From Peptococcaceae bacterium (GTDB lineage: Bacteria; Bacillota; Peptococcia; Peptococcales; Peptococcaceae): a stretch of 20,709 nt of DNA. Positions 6,752 through 14,012 of the stretch are shown here, piece after piece (the stretch's first letter is position 1; each line of letters begins with the position of its first letter). The position numbers and the translations under genes were made by a program. Below the pieces are notes generated by a model, which searched no databases, was not told the DNA's origin, and saw nothing but the letters and a program-made list of their open reading frames with translations. Location: assembly GCA_900759105.1 (NCBI GenBank), contig CAAETY010000127.1, positions 1 to 20,709 on the forward strand, written 5' to 3'.

Positions 6752-7057
6752 ATGACACGTGATGAAGAAACTTATTTTATTCGCCTCATGCAGGTGGCCG
6801 ATGAAGAGACCATCAATAAACATTTTCATTTAACCGATACCATCGAATACGATGATGGCACCGTTGAGCTTCGCTTTGATGTTGCCTATGGCCAAGACCA
6901 AGGCGGTATGTTTATTAAATTCAATCCCAATCCGCGTGAGCTGCTAATGAGCGAATTAAATGTGGGCTTTCAAACGATGATTGGCTTAAACCGCAGTCCG
7001 TTGGAGCTTCGTATTCTCTGTGACCATCTTCTTGATGTGTTATATTTCAAAAACTAA
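6752..7057 (+). CDS. conserved-looking hypothetical protein, 101 residues
   Basis: I do not recognise a family. The protein is soluble and acidic: a helical N-terminus (DEETYFIRLMQVADEETINKHF), a strand-rich middle with a DDGTVELRFDVAYG segment, and a helical C-terminus (LELRILCDHLLDVLYF). There are no signal, membrane or metal motifs. It has its own extended -10 promoter and a strong terminator, so it is an independent plus-strand gene, divergent from hpt. Start choice is uncertain. The ATG at 6752 lies 11 nt after AAAGGA (6735-6740); an ATG at 6740 overlaps that site, and the frame is open back to 6698 beyond the predicted transcription start. Confidence 0.75.
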   Translation: MTRDEETYFIRLMQVADEETINKHFHLTDTIEYDDGTVELRFDVAYGQDQGGMFIKFNPNPRELLMSELNVGFQTMIGLNRSPLELRILCDHLLDVLYFKN

Positions 7058-7070
7058 AAGTTTCTTAGAT

Positions 7071-7096
7071 ACCACTCGGGCCCGAGTGGTTTTTTT
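7071..7096 (+). terminator. terminator of the 101-residue protein gene
   Basis: ACCACTCGG pairs with CCGAGTGGT (7071-7090, nearly a perfect palindrome with GC at the centre), followed by seven T residues. Confidence 0.85.
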
Positions 7097-7103
7097 GTGC
7101 AAC

Positions 7104-7135
7104 AAAAAAATCGACCGAAAATATTCGATCGATTT
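7104..7135 (-). terminator. terminator of rpsU
   Basis: Minus strand AAATCGATCGAA (7135-7124) pairs with TTCGGTCGATTT (7119-7108), 12 bp with one G-T pair and a 4-nt loop, then a T-run (7110-7104). It is converging with the preceding terminator. Confidence 0.8.
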
Positions 7136-7155
7136 GTGATGTCGCATAATCTAAA

Positions 7156-7344
7156 TTAGTAAGATCTCTTGCGATTATTTTTTCTTGCAGCTTCAGATTT
7201 TTTCTTACGCTTTACGCTTGGCTTTTCATAATGTTCGCGCTTACGGCATTCAGCTAAAACGCCAGACTTTTGGCAAGAACGCTTAAAACGACGTAGTGCG
7301 CTATCTAATGATTCGTCCTTACGAACCTTAATTTCTGATGACAT
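7156..7344 (-). CDS. rpsU: 30S ribosomal protein S21
   Basis: 62 residues, very basic, with the S21 core: VRKDESLDSALRRFKRSCQKSGVLAECRKREHYEKP followed by an Arg/Lys-rich tail (KRKKKSEAARKNNRKR). S21 binds the 30S platform near the 3' end of 16S rRNA and helps initiation. GGGAGGGA lies upstream of the ATG at a normal distance. It has its own strong promoter and terminator, although it follows mtaB-hit-yitT on the same strand. Confidence 0.97.
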   Translation of the reverse strand: MSSEIKVRKDESLDSALRRFKRSCQKSGVLAECRKREHYEKPSVKRKKKSEAARKNNRKRSY

Positions 7345-7366
7345 TGACTATTTCCCTCCCTCCGGA

Positions 7367-7394
7367 ATCAACAGGAGTAATCGGGACTGTTGAT
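7367..7394 (-). promoter_or_regulatory. hairpin in the rpsU leader
   Basis: A perfect 8-bp inverted repeat ATCAACAG/CTGTTGAT (7394-7387 with 7374-7367 on the transcript strand) with a 12-nt loop lies between the transcription start and the ribosome site. It has no U-tract, so it is not a terminator. An autoregulatory or mRNA-stability element is possible but unproven. Confidence 0.4.
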
Positions 7395-7418
7395 ATCTGG
7401 ACTTCAAACACAATAGCT

Positions 7419-7447
7419 ATTATACGACAGTACGCCCTTAATTGCAA
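7419..7447 (-). promoter_or_regulatory. promoter of rpsU
   Basis: TTGCAA (7442-7447), 17-bp spacer and perfect TATAAT (7419-7424) on the minus strand, about 75 bp upstream of the rpsU start codon. Confidence 0.78.
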
Positions 7448-7481
7448 GCACTATCATCAAAATCCCACAAATAATATTGTC

Positions 7482-8165
7482 TTATTCTGTCACCTGTTCA
7501 ACACCGCCAAGCTTGAGAAAGAGCTTAAGAAATTGCGCCTGAAGAACAGTAAAGACAAGCCCACATACAACTGCCACAATGCTGTAAGTAGCAGCCCCAA
7601 AGAGAAGCACCGCAATGTTAATAACCATCATCGTTGTTGCAATATCAAAGCGCGCATTGCGTTTATTGAGAATCATCGCAATGGTGTCGAAGCTCACTGC
7701 CGTTGCTTTTGCGCTGATACAAAAATAATAGCCTGCCGCCACCAAAATTGCGGCAATCGGTGTGGCCAGAATCGGCGTGCCCAATAGTGTCGGAACAGGC
7801 AGCTCATAATCCATCCAATGAAAAAGATTAAAAAGTGCCATATAACATACACTCGAAAAAAGCGCACCAACAAAATAAGATTTTCCCAAAAATATGTAAC
7901 TGATAATAATCAATAAAATCGTTAACACGTCTACCCAAAGGGCGACACTCCACGGTGTCCAGGCTTGCATCACCAACGAAAAACTCGTTACCCCACCATT
8001 GAGTATAATCTTAGGCACCGTGATAAACGCATACGCACCAGTAAGCAGGATATTACCGATAAAAATACGCAAAAATCTCAGCCAGCGTTCTTCGTCCTCC
8101 TGCACCGGCAGAAGCAGACGTTTCCACAACGCCGGCTGAGATTGTTTCTTTGCAGAATCTCTCAT
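7482..8165 (-). CDS. YitT-family integral membrane protein
   Basis: About five transmembrane segments follow a charged N-terminus (PVQEDEERWLRFLR). The GNILLTGAYAFITVPKIILNGGVTSFSLVM opening and the later ISAKATAVSFDTIAMILNKR resemble the N-terminal membrane domain of YitT/DUF161 proteins, whose substrate is unknown. The usual C-terminal cytosolic DUF2179 domain is absent; at about 227 residues it is a short, membrane-only member. The ATG at 8165 overlaps the stop of the HIT gene by one base (TAATG), typical of coupling. An ATG at 8180, 15 bases upstream and inside the HIT gene, is the alternative. I see no terminator after it. Confidence 0.82.
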   Translation of the reverse strand: MRDSAKKQSQPALWKRLLLPVQEDEERWLRFLRIFIGNILLTGAYAFITVPKIILNGGVTSFSLVMQAWTPWSVALWVDVLTILLIIISYIFLGKSYFVGALFSSVCYMALFNLFHWMDYELPVPTLLGTPILATPIAAILVAAGYYFCISAKATAVSFDTIAMILNKRNARFDIATTMMVINIAVLLFGAATYSIVAVVCGLVFTVLQAQFLKLFLKLGGVEQVTE

Positions 8166-8509
8166 TAACCCGGAGGCCATTTCATATCTCGTCCACCTAA
8201 CACATGTACATGAAGGTGTGGCACGCTTTGCCCGCCTTGTTCCCCGGTATTGGCTACCAAACGGTATCCTGCTTCTTCAATACCTTCGCTCTTTACCACT
8301 GCATGAATGGCATCGAGCATGGCAAGCATCAAATCGCCGTCTTCCTGTGTCAATTGGCTGGCACTTTGTACGTGACGTTTCGGTACCACCAACACATGGG
8401 TAGGTGCTTGTGGATCCGCATCACGGAAGGCGCGAACCAATTCGTTTTCGTAAACGGTATCGGTTGGAATTTCACCGTTTGCGATTTTGCAGAAAATGCA
8501 ATCACTCAT
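8165..8509 (-). CDS. HIT-family nucleotide-binding hydrolase (HinT-like)
   Basis: 114 residues with the histidine triad HLHVHVLGG near the C-terminus, CIFCKIANGEIP at the N-terminus (the two Cys are the zinc-type pair of HinT proteins) and HVLVVPKRHV in the middle. HinT-like proteins hydrolyse adenosine phosphoramidates or acyl-adenylates in the cytosol. It ends in the usual MKWPPG. AGGAGG lies 8 nt before the ATG. Placement between mtaB and yitT, near rpsU, matches a common Bacillota neighbourhood. Confidence 0.94.
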   Translation of the reverse strand: MSDCIFCKIANGEIPTDTVYENELVRAFRDADPQAPTHVLVVPKRHVQSASQLTQEDGDLMLAMLDAIHAVVKSEGIEEAGYRLVANTGEQGGQSVPHLHVHVLGGRDMKWPPG

Positions 8510-8533
8510 CGTTATTTCCTCCTTTGATTGATT

Positions 8534-9850
8534 TTATACTAACACGCCATGCAAGCGGTTCTTAGTGAGTTCTGTCAATTTCACATCGACAAAATCACCG
8601 GATTGAATCCCCTCGCCGGTGAAAGTGACATAAAGATAGTTGGAGCTGTGTCCGGTCCAAGCACCATCAGCCGTCGGCTCTTCGACAAGAATACGCAAGG
8701 TTTGACCTATAAAACGAGATTCATATTCTTGCTTGTTCTTTTGTGCAACCTCAGCCATTTGCTTGGCTCGATGTTCCTTTACTTGTGGGTCGACTTGGTT
8801 TTCCATGGCTGCTGCCGGTGTCCCGCCACGCATAGAATATTTAAAAATATGCATGTTGGCAAAAGCAATATCATTGCAAAATACCAAGCTTTCTTTGAAA
8901 TCCTCTTCGGTTTCATCCGGGAATCCGACCATTAGGTCTGTTGTAATCGCGATATTTGGCACACGTTTACGAATGGCACGCATGGTGTCACGGAATTCTT
9001 CGGTATCGTATGGACGACGCATTGCAGCCAAGGTGCGGTCACAGCCACTTTGAAGCGGTAAATGCAAGTGCTTTGCCATACGTGGGTTTTCGGCAATCAT
9101 CGCAATAAGTTCATCAGTCACTTCGATGCCTTCTAATGACCCCAGACGTAAACGTTCAATGTTAGTTTCTTCTAAGATACGTTTGCAAAGGCCGGTCAAA
9201 TCAGTCGTTTCATCCTTTACACCACGTCCATAAGCGCCGAGATGAATCCCTGTTAAAATAACCTCTTTATATCCCTTGGCAACAAGCGCATTTATTTCTG
9301 CGACTGTATCAGCTTCGGAACGAGAGCGCAACGGACCGCGTGCATACGGAATAATGCAATAGGCACAGAACTGGTCACACCCTTCTTGAACCTTCACATA
9401 AGCACGGGTCATCCCACTTACACGTTCATGTGGAAGGTCTTCATAATAAAATAAATCTTCTTCGCTTGGTAAATAAGTTTTACGCTGGTGATTATTACGG
9501 AATTCTTCCACCGCTTCAACAACGCGGTGGCGTTCATTGGTGCCGATAATTAAATCGACTTCTTCTAATCCGGCCAGTTCTCCTGCTGCTGTTTGGGCAT
9601 AGCAACCACATACTACCACAGCTGCTTCCGGATTTTCGTGGGCGGCGCGTCGAATCATTTGGCGCGATTTTCGATCACTCAAATGGGTTACTGTACACGT
9701 ATTGATTACGTAAACATCAGCTTTTTCATGAAAGTCAACGATTTCATAGCCGGCTTCTTGGAATAAAGCTGCCATAATGGCGCTGTCATGTTGGTTGACC
9801 TTACATCCTAATGTGTGGAAAGCGATGGTCGGAGATTGATTGTTCGTCAA
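8534..9850 (-). CDS. mtaB: tRNA t6A37 methylthiotransferase (radical SAM)
   Basis: MtaB converts t6A to ms2t6A at position 37 of ANN-decoding tRNAs. Counting from the TTG start, the N-terminal MTTase domain has three cluster cysteines (Cys16 in FHTLGCKVNQ, Cys52 in INTCTVT, Cys81 in VVVCGCYAQ). The radical SAM motif CDQFCAYC (158-165) and the YARGPLRSR loop follow, then a C-terminal TRAM-like domain. FHTLGCKVNQ and CDQFCAYCIIPY favour MtaB over MiaB or RimO. I chose the TTG at 9850, because AAAGGGTG is spaced properly for it; the GTG at 9859 abuts that site with no gap but is the common alternative (441 residues). The M50 gene ends 34 bp upstream and hit begins 24 bp downstream. Confidence 0.93.
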   Translation of the reverse strand: MTNNQSPTIAFHTLGCKVNQHDSAIMAALFQEAGYEIVDFHEKADVYVINTCTVTHLSDRKSRQMIRRAAHENPEAAVVVCGCYAQTAAGELAGLEEVDLIIGTNERHRVVEAVEEFRNNHQRKTYLPSEEDLFYYEDLPHERVSGMTRAYVKVQEGCDQFCAYCIIPYARGPLRSRSEADTVAEINALVAKGYKEVILTGIHLGAYGRGVKDETTDLTGLCKRILEETNIERLRLGSLEGIEVTDELIAMIAENPRMAKHLHLPLQSGCDRTLAAMRRPYDTEEFRDTMRAIRKRVPNIAITTDLMVGFPDETEEDFKESLVFCNDIAFANMHIFKYSMRGGTPAAAMENQVDPQVKEHRAKQMAEVAQKNKQEYESRFIGQTLRILVEEPTADGAWTGHSSNYLYVTFTGEGIQSGDFVDVKLTELTKNRLHGVLV

Positions 9851-9884
9851 AAATTTCACCCTTTCAAAGGAGCGCCTTTATTAT

Positions 9885-10529
9885 CTAGGCAAGGAATGCT
9901 GTTATTGCATTGGCAAGGAAATCAAGATACGCTACCATCCCGTTTCTGAGCCAGAACAGTGGCGTATTGAGTGCGCCTACCGCAAGAAGCAAGAACAAGA
10001 GAATAAAGCCATACTGTTCGAATCGCATGAATTTGAAATACCATTCGGTTGGCAAAAAGATACCAATGACTTTAGAGCCGTCAAGTGGTGGCAACGGAAT
10101 TAAGTTAAATACACCTAAGCCGACATTCACCATCGCTGACAACATAAAGAATTGGTACACATAGTAAACAGCGAGGGTGACTTGACCACCGGTTACCTTT
10201 TCAATGGCATTGGTGACTATAAGGCAGAGCAGCGCCAGGATAAAATTTGCAACCGGACCAGCCAATGCTACGAGAGCCATTCCTTTTTTGGGATTCTTGT
10301 AATATGCCGGGTTCACCTGTACCGGTTTGGCCCAACCAAAATTTAAAAGAATTAAGCACAACGCCCCAAGTGGATCAATGTGGTGCAAAGGATTTAAACT
10401 CAATCGCCCGTCATACTTTGGAGAAGGGTCGCCAAGCTTGTAGCTCACCCATCCATGTGCATATTCGTGAATACACATCGCCGGCACCACTGCCAATGCA
10501 GTGAGCAGGAGATTCAAAATGTTATTCAT
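9885..10529 (-). CDS. M50 site-2-type membrane metalloprotease
   Basis: 214 residues, strongly hydrophobic, with zinc motif HEYAH (21-25) in the first membrane segment and the second-half motif FNLIPLPPLDGSKV supplying the Asp ligand. GDPSPKYDGRLSLNPLHHIDPLG and the LALAGPVANF-like segment (VALAGPVANFILAL) place it in the short bacterial M50 group without PDZ or CBS domains. Substrate unknown. First gene of a likely unit with mtaB, hit and yitT. TAGGAGG is 6 nt before the ATG, and TATAAT at 10558-10563 (minus strand) is a plausible -10 with a poor -35. The 10530-10779 stretch upstream holds nothing else that I can support. Confidence 0.92.
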   Translation of the reverse strand: MNNILNLLLTALAVVPAMCIHEYAHGWVSYKLGDPSPKYDGRLSLNPLHHIDPLGALCLILLNFGWAKPVQVNPAYYKNPKKGMALVALAGPVANFILALLCLIVTNAIEKVTGGQVTLAVYYVYQFFMLSAMVNVGLGVFNLIPLPPLDGSKVIGIFLPTEWYFKFMRFEQYGFILLFLLLAVGALNTPLFWLRNGMVAYLDFLANAITAFLA

Positions 10530-10779
10530 TCATTTGCCTCCTAAAAGTTACTGGCTTTATTATACTTCATTTACTGCAATTATGCTACACCACTCTCACA
10601 ACGCGGTGTCGCATCCTTTATACGCATTTCTTTTTTTACAGAACGTCGTCCTTCTATTATTTTATTTATCTTGTGACCCTTACATGACAACCATGGCTAT
10701 TTCACGTCTTATTATCCCAACCACGCGCAGGCTTCAAGTGCTCTCATTTTTAAGAGCGCTGTCTATTCTATTTTTGCAC

Positions 10780-10811
10780 AAAAAAAGTCGGTGTCCTAAG
10801 ACACCGACTTT
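10780..10811 (-). terminator. terminator of the resB-ccsA-dsr operon
   Basis: A perfect 12-bp stem AAAGTCGGTGTC/GACACCGACTTT (10811-10800 with 10795-10784), 4-nt loop and a long T-run, 10 bp after the dsrM stop. It is the only strong terminator seen on this strand between here and the resB promoter. Confidence 0.92.
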
Positions 10812-10821
10812 AGTGGTTTGA

Positions 10822-11880
10822 TTATAAGCCAAATTCTGCCTTCAAAGCAGCATCTCTAGCTTCTCTTTCAGCAGCAGCTTCTTCTACAGTCTTGTCAACC
10901 GGCAAACCAACCTTAATCATCTTTTCACGGAATTCATTTTCGTAGTCTTCATAATAGTGGAATTCTACTGCAGGGTTCCATGGGTTTTCATAGTGTTTTG
11001 CACGGCTGTCGTTAACCATGTTACGGGTAGGGCTCATGAAGATCCCAACAGCGTGCATAAGCTTACTCATTGGGAAGTAAATCATGAGGGTGCATACCAA
11101 TGAAAGGTGTAAGAAGAATACAGCGCTTACGCCACCGGCTGGAATGTGTGGGTGGAAGGTTACTAAGCCAACCATCAGTTCACGGATACCTTCAATGTCA
11201 ACGCGGTTGAGGTAAGCCATGTTCATCCCGGTGAGTGCAATCCCGATTAAAAGTGCGAGTGGGAAGTAGTCGTTCAACAAGGAGATGTATGCCACCTTCT
11301 TAACATAGAAACGACGACCCAACAAGCCCAAAAGACCGAGGAGCATCAATACGCCAGTGAGGTACACTGGGTGGAGGTCAACCATGAACACGCCATCGAC
11401 AGCGCGGATAGCGTCAACCCAACCAGGTACGTTTAAGCTAAAGAATCTGAAGTGACGGAGTAAGGTAATGAACATCCCCCAGTGGAATAAAATAGCGAAG
11501 ATCCAGAGCCATTTTTCCCATTGATAACGGATATCACCGTCTTCGGTTAATTCAGCCTTGCTGTTACGGAACAAGGAACGGAATACAGTCACTTCCAAAA
11601 TCATACGTACTACCATGCCAGCACGAGAGCATGGGCAGTCGATTTTGTTTTGCTTGATAAAGTCAAGAGATTTTTCTTGACCACAGGTAGTTACAATATT
11701 GAATGGTACTGGGGACTTTGCCCAGTTTACGATGCGGTAGACAATACCCACAATAAAGCAGGCAATTGCCAAGTAAGGGAGTACAATCCCAAACAAACTA
11801 GTTAAACCGGCAACAGCTACCCCAACGTAAGTAATTGCCAAAATCGCAACGATGATGGCAACAGCAATAAGAAATCCCAT
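10822..11880 (-). CDS. dsrM: DsrM-type membrane cytochrome b
   Basis: DsrM is the NarI-like dihaem cytochrome b of the DsrMKJOP complex; it exchanges electrons with menaquinol and DsrK. Two N-terminal membrane segments precede the DsrM-specific loop with TTCGQEKSLDFIKQNK and CPCS (about 67-87). The NarI-like core of five helices follows, with candidate haem-b histidines in LFHWGM, LLRHFRF, DLHPVY and FFLHLSL. The tail is charged and helical (VEEAAAEREARDAALKAEF). The ATG at 11880 is 8 nt after GTGAGG and gives 352 residues; the ATG at 11886 nearly touches that site. Unusually, it is last in the operon, after dsrP. Confidence 0.88.
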   Translation of the reverse strand: MGFLIAVAIIVAILAITYVGVAVAGLTSLFGIVLPYLAIACFIVGIVYRIVNWAKSPVPFNIVTTCGQEKSLDFIKQNKIDCPCSRAGMVVRMILEVTVFRSLFRNSKAELTEDGDIRYQWEKWLWIFAILFHWGMFITLLRHFRFFSLNVPGWVDAIRAVDGVFMVDLHPVYLTGVLMLLGLLGLLGRRFYVKKVAYISLLNDYFPLALLIGIALTGMNMAYLNRVDIEGIRELMVGLVTFHPHIPAGGVSAVFFLHLSLVCTLMIYFPMSKLMHAVGIFMSPTRNMVNDSRAKHYENPWNPAVEFHYYEDYENEFREKMIKVGLPVDKTVEEAAAEREARDAALKAEFGL

Positions 11881-11909
11881 TGTCATTTCCTCACTTTCTT
11901 TGGGTGTCG

Positions 11910-13223
11910 TTACGCGTCTGCGCCTGCCGGTGCCGCTTCTTCAGATGCTTCCGCTTCTTCTTCTTCCGGTTCTGGTTGTGGGCGGGTATCTACATAGGTA
12001 CCAGCTTCTTCGTTGAGACGGTAAGCAAGATTTACACGGTCAGGTCTGTTGTCAAAAGCACCTTCATCGTTATCGTACTTAACAACAACAACCATCTTGA
12101 GGAGAATGCTGAGGATTAAGATACCGATAGCGAATACCCCAATGATAACCGCAATTTCGACTGGACCAGGGATGTAATCGATGATTTGGCCGAATGGGTT
12201 TTCAGAGAGACCACCGATGATGAAGGTCAAGCCCTTTTCAATGTACATAGACAAGAAGAGGGTGATGCAACCAACGATCATGGTAGATTTTTTGTAGCGG
12301 AACTTGGTAGGGAGCAAGAATACAAAAGTAGCAATTACGCAAACCACAAATACCATCATCAAAGGAACAAATTCGTTGTGCCCATGATAGCCGGCAAAGA
12401 GGTAAGTCAACGCAACTTTGTGCGCTTCTACGTTGGAATAGTAAGAAGTGAAGAATTCCCCAGCCATCATAATCATGGTAGCGATATACGCATAGATTGC
12501 GGTGGTGGAAAGCATCTTGATTGCTTTTTCGCCTGCGTCAAACCCAGTAAGCTTGTGAAGCAAGAGGCAGATGAGAATGATGAGCGCAGGACCGGTTGCA
12601 AACGCACTAGCAAGGAACTTTGCAGGAAGAACTGCAGTCAAGAAGTAGTGACGGCTTGGCAAACCGGAATAGAGGAATGCAGTTACGATGTGGATAGAGA
12701 AAGCAACCGGCACAGAAATCATAGCCAATACTTTAACCCACTTTTTGTAGTGCAAGCCTTTGTTTTCTGCTTGGAGTACTTGATAACCAACGATGATGTT
12801 GAGAATCAAGTAGGTTGGCAATACAACAGAGTCCCAGCAGAGCATGGACTTTGGAGTCCAGTAAATGTATACGTTGAAGAGCTTGGTAGGAACACCAACG
12901 TCAACGACAACGAAAAGAAGTGCCATGATGATTGCTGCAATAGCGAGGAATTCCCCGATTACAGTAATACGACCATAAGCTTTAGCATCATGGAAGTAAT
13001 ATGGCAATACTATCATAACGCCCCCTGCGGCAACCCCTACGAAGAAGGTCAAGTGACCAATGTAGAGACCCCAGGAAATATCACGGCTCATCCCTGTTAC
13101 TTGGAAGCCGTTTGCCATCTGATACATGTACGCAGCAAAACCAATGCCAATAAGCGCTACGAGGAAAATAATCCATCCCCAAAATTTAGGGCCACTGCGT
13201 TTTACAAATGTTTTTTCAATCAT
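11910..13223 (-). CDS. dsrP: DsrP-type NrfD-family quinone-interacting membrane subunit
   Basis: 437 residues with about ten transmembrane helices of the NrfD/PsrC family, which anchor periplasmic ferredoxin-like subunits and handle menaquinol without haem. The SRDISWGLYIGHLTFFVGVAAGG segment (about 46-68), with its WGLYI and GVAAGG features, is characteristic, as are the VDVGVP..FNVY and SGLPSRHYFLTAVL loops. After the last helix, a cytoplasmic tail ends in a very acidic, Ala/Pro-rich stretch (about 408-437). The gene starts 3 bp after dsrO and ends 29 bp before dsrM, so it is co-transcribed. HmcC or PsrC are alternatives by fold, but the neighbours fix it as DsrP. Confidence 0.9.
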   Translation of the reverse strand: MIEKTFVKRSGPKFWGWIIFLVALIGIGFAAYMYQMANGFQVTGMSRDISWGLYIGHLTFFVGVAAGGVMIVLPYYFHDAKAYGRITVIGEFLAIAAIIMALLFVVVDVGVPTKLFNVYIYWTPKSMLCWDSVVLPTYLILNIIVGYQVLQAENKGLHYKKWVKVLAMISVPVAFSIHIVTAFLYSGLPSRHYFLTAVLPAKFLASAFATGPALIILICLLLHKLTGFDAGEKAIKMLSTTAIYAYIATMIMMAGEFFTSYYSNVEAHKVALTYLFAGYHGHNEFVPLMMVFVVCVIATFVFLLPTKFRYKKSTMIVGCITLFLSMYIEKGLTFIIGGLSENPFGQIIDYIPGPVEIAVIIGVFAIGILILSILLKMVVVVKYDNDEGAFDNRPDRVNLAYRLNEEAGTYVDTRPQPEPEEEEAEASEEAAPAGADA

Positions 13224-13226
13224 TGT

Positions 13227-14012
13227 TTACGCCTCCCCCTCAGCCAAGCTTACTTTATAGTAGCAACATGGTTCAGTACCGTAGCTGAAGCCACGTACGA
13301 TGGTCATGTTTTCTCTAATGAGTTTAGAGATTTCGGAGTTTTCATTATCCAAGTCGCCAACAACAACACCTTCGCTGTGTTCAGCGCAAAGAGGTTGTAA
13401 CCCCTTAGAAAGTCTGTCGTAGCAGAAATCGCACTTTTCAACAACACCCTTCATACGGGTTGGGTATTCTGGATTGATTTCTTTCAGATAATCGCGAGGA
13501 TCAACAAAGTTGAAGCTACGGCTGCCATAAGGGCAAGCTGCCATGCAGTTACGGCAACCGATGCAACGGTGCATATCCTGCAAGGTAATCCCGTCTTCGG
13601 ATTGGAAGGTTGCTTGAGTTGGGCAAACCTTTACGCAAACCGGTTTACGGCAGTGGTTGCAGCTGGTGAAGAAAGGAGTATCAGCATACTTTTCTTGAAT
13701 GCCGGGATGGCTAATGTCTCTGAAGAGTGCAGAGAATGGTTCAGCCCATACCCACTTTACTTCGTGTCTCTTATCTGGCACGGTTGGAACGTTATGTTCT
13801 TTGTGACAGATTTGTGCAATTTCATCAATGCTGTCTACCTTAGACATATCGATGAACATCCCCCATTTGCCAACTGTGGTTTGGTCAGCAGAATGCTTAA
13901 ATTCGCCGCCGCCAATTGGGGTCTTTTTAACGCTGGCGCACCCAGCCAAGGTCACAAGACCTGCGGAGAGGGCACCCAACTTCAGGAATTTACGTCTGGA
14001 CATGTTTTCCAT
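13227..14012 (-). CDS. dsrO: DsrO-type periplasmic iron-sulfur subunit with one degenerate cluster site
   Basis: A 261-residue ferredoxin-like protein of the PsrB/NrfC/HmcB type that passes electrons between DsrJ and DsrP. The N-terminus has a twin-arginine motif (SRRKFLK, 5-11), a short hydrophobic stretch, and LAGC (Cys25), which fits a lipobox. Cysteine motifs: II C118-x2-C121-x4-C126-x3-C130; III C150-x2-C153-x2-C156-x3-C160; IV C194-x2-C197-x11-C209 followed by Ser213 where a Cys is expected. Motif I keeps only Cys69 (QICHKEHNVP); Val59, Ile62 and Ile65 occupy the other three positions. Three clusters are therefore predicted, not four. Its ATG overlaps the dsrJ stop (TAATG). Confidence 0.92.
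   Translation of the reverse strand: MENMSRRKFLKLGALSAGLVTLAGCASVKKTPIGGGEFKHSADQTTVGKWGMFIDMSKVDSIDEIAQICHKEHNVPTVPDKRHEVKWVWAEPFSALFRDISHPGIQEKYADTPFFTSCNHCRKPVCVKVCPTQATFQSEDGITLQDMHRCIGCRNCMAACPYGSRSFNFVDPRDYLKEINPEYPTRMKGVVEKCDFCYDRLSKGLQPLCAEHSEGVVVGDLDNENSEISKLIRENMTIVRGFSYGTEPCCYYKVSLAEGEA

Noticed and set aside
10501..10821. Plus-strand open frame of 106 codons between the M50 gene and dsrM
   Set aside because: It overlaps the M50 start and runs through the operon terminator; no ribosome site and hydrophobic nonsense-like composition from AT-rich DNA.
12186..13400. Long plus-strand open frame (404 codons) opposite dsrP
   Set aside because: It is the antisense shadow of dsrP and dsrO; it crosses both, has no promoter or ribosome site, and its composition mirrors the membrane helices.
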